Below are positions 61,788 to 64,000 of a DNA stretch of 64,000 nucleotides, piece after piece. The notes beneath the pieces are model-generated. The model was given only the letters and a program-made list of their open reading frames with translations. It did no database searches and was not told the origin of the DNA. Source of the DNA: Streptomyces sp. ISL-1. GTDB taxonomy: Bacteria > Actinomycetota > Actinomycetes > Streptomycetales > Streptomycetaceae. The first letter of the stretch is position 1. Each line of letters begins with the position of its first letter. The stretch spans positions 411,340 through 475,339 of the forward strand of contig NZ_JAGGOI010000007.1 in the NCBI RefSeq assembly GCF_018614585.1, read 5' to 3'. The translations under genes were made by a program, and so were the position numbers.

Positions 61788-62378
61788 TCAGCCCGGTTGG
61801 CGTAGTCCTGCGACGAGGAGCTCGACCAGTCGGCGTGCGTCGTAGCGGGGGTCGCTGTCGGCGCCGATGCAGAGGTTTCCGACGCCGCGCATGAGTTGGT
61901 AGGCGTTGAGGTCGGAGCGGATCTCACCGGAGGCGGCGGCAGCGTCGAGGAGTTGGGTGCACACCGGCAGGAGGCGGTCGAGGAAGTAGGCGTGCAGCGT
62001 TTCGAAGTCGGCGTTGTCGGTCTGCAGCGCGGCCGCGAGGCCGTGCTTGGTGACCAGGAAGTCGACGAAGAGGTCGATCCACCGTCCGAGGGCGGCGTGA
62101 GGTGTCGGGCTGGTCGCCAGCAGGGCCGGGCCGGCCTCGGCGCAGGCGTCGACCTGGTGGCGGTAGACGGCGATGACGAGGTCCGCCCGGGTGGGGAAGT
62201 GGCGGTAGATCGTGCCCATCCCGACGTCGGCCTTGGCCGCGATGTCGCGTACCGGCGCTTCCACGCCCGACGTGACGAAGACCGCGGCGGCCGCATCCAG
62301 CAAGGTCTGCCGGTTGCGCCGGGCGTCCTTGCGCTTGGACCCGGCTGCGCTTCCCGCGCCCTGGCCGCTGTCGTTCAC
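61788..62378 (-). CDS. TetR-family repressor
   Basis: A 196-residue regulator with an N-terminal TetR helix-turn-helix (about 22-66: RQTLLDAAAAVFVTSGVEAPVRDIAAKADVGMGTIYRHFPTRADLV) and a ligand-binding C-terminal domain. The start is GTG 62378 with AAGGAG nine bases upstream. It is divergent from an alpha/beta hydrolase gene. A 39-bp nested palindrome lies 34 bases from its start, so it should repress itself and the hydrolase and be induced by the hydrolase substrate or a related compound. Confidence 0.92.
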   Translation of the reverse strand: MNDSGQGAGSAAGSKRKDARRNRQTLLDAAAAVFVTSGVEAPVRDIAAKADVGMGTIYRHFPTRADLVIAVYRHQVDACAEAGPALLATSPTPHAALGRWIDLFVDFLVTKHGLAAALQTDNADFETLHAYFLDRLLPVCTQLLDAAAASGEIRSDLNAYQLMRGVGNLCIGADSDPRYDARRLVELLVAGLRQPG

Positions 62379-62411
62379 CGCGGTGCTCCTTCCGTGACTG
62401 TACTTGCAAAG

Positions 62412-62450
62412 CGGAACACGGCTCCGTATCGTTAACGGAGCGAGGTTCCG
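62412..62450. promoter_or_regulatory. Nested palindromic operator between TetR and hydrolase
   Basis: Outer arms CGGAAC (62412-62417) and GTTCCG (62445-62450) enclose inner arms GCTCCGT (62421-62427) and ACGGAGC (62435-62441). Three-base spacers stand between inner and outer arms on both sides, and there is a seven-base centre. All arms are perfect complements. Each half is itself close to a GGArC-N3-GyTCC dyad, so this can be read as two side-by-side TetR sites. Confidence 0.8.
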
Positions 62451-62599
62451 TTTTGCTCATGATGTCAGAACAGGGGCCCGGCAACCAATCCGCGCATCGT
62501 CGTCATCGCGCCCCTCCCCGCTCGACCCGGCACTGCGGCGCCGCTGACCGCCGGGCCCACCACACCAACCACGCCAAGAAACTGAACGGGAGCACTCCC

Positions 62600-63544
62600 A
62601 TGCCCGACTCGAACATCGCGAACGCGCAGAAGATCACGAGTGCGCCCACTGCGATCGTGTCCGCGAAGCCGGTCGTACTGTCGGCCCCTGGCCGCGGTGA
62701 GGACCTCCAGGTCCGCGTGTCCGCGCCCGTGACCGGCAGCGACCTGCCCATCATCGTCTTCTCGCACGGCTTCGGCTGGTCGATGGACGGCTACGCCCCG
62801 CTGGCGGACTTCTGGGCTGCCCGCGGCTTCGTGGTCCTGCAGCCCACCCATCTCGACTCAAGGATCCTCAACCTCCCTGCCGACGACCCCCGTACGTCGC
62901 GGATCTGGCGCTTCCGGATCGAGGACATCAAGCGCGTCCTCGACGAGCTTGATGTCCTGGAAGCTTCCGTGCCGGGCCTCAGTGGGCGCCTCGACCGCAG
63001 CCGCATCGCTGTGGCCGGCCACTCCTGGGGGGCCCAGACGGCGAGCGCGCTGCTGGGCGCGCGAGTTCTCGACTCCGACGGCGTTCCCGGGGAGGACATG
63101 TCCGACCGGCGTGTCAAGGCGGGCGTGCTGCTCGCCCTGACCGGCCGCGGCGGCGGCGACCTGACTCCATTCGCCGTCGAGAACCTCCCCTTCATGAACC
63201 CGTCCTTCGACGACATGACCACGCCGGCTCTCGTCGTCGCCGGGGACCATGACCAGTCCGCGCTGTCCACTCGGGGGCCGGACTGGTTCACCGACCCCTA
63301 CTTCCTCAGCCCGGGAAGCAAGAGCCTGCTCACGCTGTTCGGGGCAGGGCACTCGCTCGGCGGCATCCCCGGGTACAACGTCGCGGAAACGACGGACGAG
63401 AGCCCCGATCGAGTCGCTCTGATCCAGCAGCTCACCTGGGCCTACCTGCGCAGCGCCCTCTACCCCGAGGACACCAGCTGGCAGGCGGCACGCTCCGCAC
63501 TGGAGGAAGACCCTCACCCGCTGGGGAAGCTGCAGAGCAAGTAA
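62600..63544 (+). CDS. Alpha/beta hydrolase, chlorophyllase/PETase-like fold
   Basis: A 314-residue hydrolase. The oxyanion region is IIVFSHGFGWSMDGYAPLADFWAARGFVV (about 51-80). The nucleophile is Ser in VAGHSWGAQTASAL (about 138). The acid is Asp in VVAGDHDQSAL (about 215) and the base His in FGAGHSLGG (about 255). The start is ATG 62600, preceded by GGGAG. It is divergent from the TetR repressor through the nested palindrome; together they form a substrate-inducible ester or amide hydrolysis unit. Confidence 0.87.
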   Translation: MPDSNIANAQKITSAPTAIVSAKPVVLSAPGRGEDLQVRVSAPVTGSDLPIIVFSHGFGWSMDGYAPLADFWAARGFVVLQPTHLDSRILNLPADDPRTSRIWRFRIEDIKRVLDELDVLEASVPGLSGRLDRSRIAVAGHSWGAQTASALLGARVLDSDGVPGEDMSDRRVKAGVLLALTGRGGGDLTPFAVENLPFMNPSFDDMTTPALVVAGDHDQSALSTRGPDWFTDPYFLSPGSKSLLTLFGAGHSLGGIPGYNVAETTDESPDRVALIQQLTWAYLRSALYPEDTSWQAARSALEEDPHPLGKLQSK

Positions 63545-63749
63545 GCGGGTCTCGCTGCCGCGCACTGCCTCCCGCAGCGCAGGGCGGGAGGCGGTGTGCG
63601 GCACAGCGACGGCCGCGATGAGCCCGCACAAGGCGCCGCGCATCCGGCGGGAAGCGCCGGACACCGCCCAGGCAGCAAGCTGAGTTGCAGTAAATCCAGG
63701 CCAGTCGGCTCTGCGAACTCACCGTTAGGGAGCCGTCGTCCCGCACGAG

Positions 63750-63775
63750 TTGTTTAACTGACTTGTTTGACTGAC
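63750..63775. repeat. 13-bp tandem repeat before the terminal methyltransferase
   Basis: TTGTTTAACTGAC is followed at once by TTGTTTGACTGAC, one base different. It ends four bases before the ATG at 63780, so it occupies the ribosome site/promoter region. It could be a repressor site. No clear ribosome site is visible besides it, so the mRNA may be leaderless. Confidence 0.6.
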
Positions 63776-63779
63776 GCCC

Positions 63780-64000
63780 ATGACCTCATCCGCATTTGAG
63801 ACTGTCACCCCCGACCCGATCACCTACCTCGATCGGGTCGCCGCGACGGACCTGGGCCGCTCTTACAAGAGCCGCATGCTCGACGAACTCGAAATCGGTC
63901 CCGGACAGACGGTGCTCGACCTCGGCTGCGGCCCCGGCACCGATCTCAGCACACTTGCCGAGGCTGTCACCGCGACAGGCACGGTGATCGGCGTCGACCA
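63780..64000 (+). CDS. SAM-dependent methyltransferase (partial, cut by window end)
   Basis: The first 73 residues are present: MTSSAFETVTPDPITYLDR then VAATDLGRSYKSRMLDELEI. Motif I follows, TVLDLGCGPGTDLSTLAEAV, with the acidic VIGVD at the cut. This is the class I methyltransferase/UbiE-like N-terminus; the rest lies outside the window. Confidence 0.8.
   Translation, partial: MTSSAFETVTPDPITYLDRVAATDLGRSYKSRMLDELEIGPGQTVLDLGCGPGTDLSTLAEAVTATGTVIGVD

Overview
The window is high-GC actinobacterial DNA, almost certainly from a Streptomyces chromosome. Signs are the strongly GC-biased third codon positions, many GTG starts, ATGA/GTGA gene overlaps, a rare TTA codon in a secreted protein gene, and typical families: T7SS-type RHS toxin, GH46 chitosanase, DUF5959, CGNR regulator, a complete mce operon and LuxR/GAF regulators. 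I see no tRNA, rRNA or CRISPR array.

Layout. 1-5.9 kb: a WXG100-like helper, a large RHS polymorphic toxin and its probable immunity gene. 5.9-7.0 kb: transposase debris and an IS3-family element that kept its ends and OrfA but lost the catalytic core of OrfB. 7.0-9.9 kb: a CGNR zinc-finger regulator divergent from an alpha/beta hydrolase, with a duplicated operator between them, then a DUF427 protein. 9.9-12.2 kb: gene remnants around a von Willebrand A protein. 12.2-15.3 kb: CorA, an AlkZ-like winged-helix protein and a LysE exporter gene interrupted by an in-frame stop. 15.3-21.0 kb: a GAF-LuxR regulator divergent from two AMP-dependent acyl-CoA synthetases, then an acetyltransferase and a zinc-ribbon protein.

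21.1-27.8 kb: glyoxylate assimilation, with gcl on one side and hyi-glxR on the other. The two promoters carry the same pair of 15-bp operators at the same 21-bp spacing. Between them lie an apparently acquired secreted-protein pair, a zinc-finger protein and the last residues of a catalase gene. 28.0-38.9 kb: a ten-gene mce lipid-import operon (mceG, yrbEA, yrbEB, mceA-F, two Mce-associated proteins). An unusual sigma factor with a membrane anchor and Pro/Val-rich tail lies just upstream, preceded by a MltB-type transglycosylase. 41.5-45.7 kb: urate breakdown (regulator, uraD, uraH, uricase, 8-oxoguanine deaminase). With gcl/hyi/glxR this covers the start and the end of purine catabolism; the allantoin steps are not in the window.

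45.9-48.0 kb: secreted chitosanase with a palindromic operator, and a catalase-like protein; a second chitosanase survives as a short fragment. 48.5-64.0 kb: small-molecule and surface genes: TIGR03086-like protein, long Ala-rich unknown, DUF5959, a two-component system, CAP-domain and fibronectin-III surface proteins, ketopantoate reductase, a lipoprotein pair, a PhzF protein, two methyltransferases (the last cut by the window end), and a TetR/hydrolase pair flanking a 39-bp nested palindrome.
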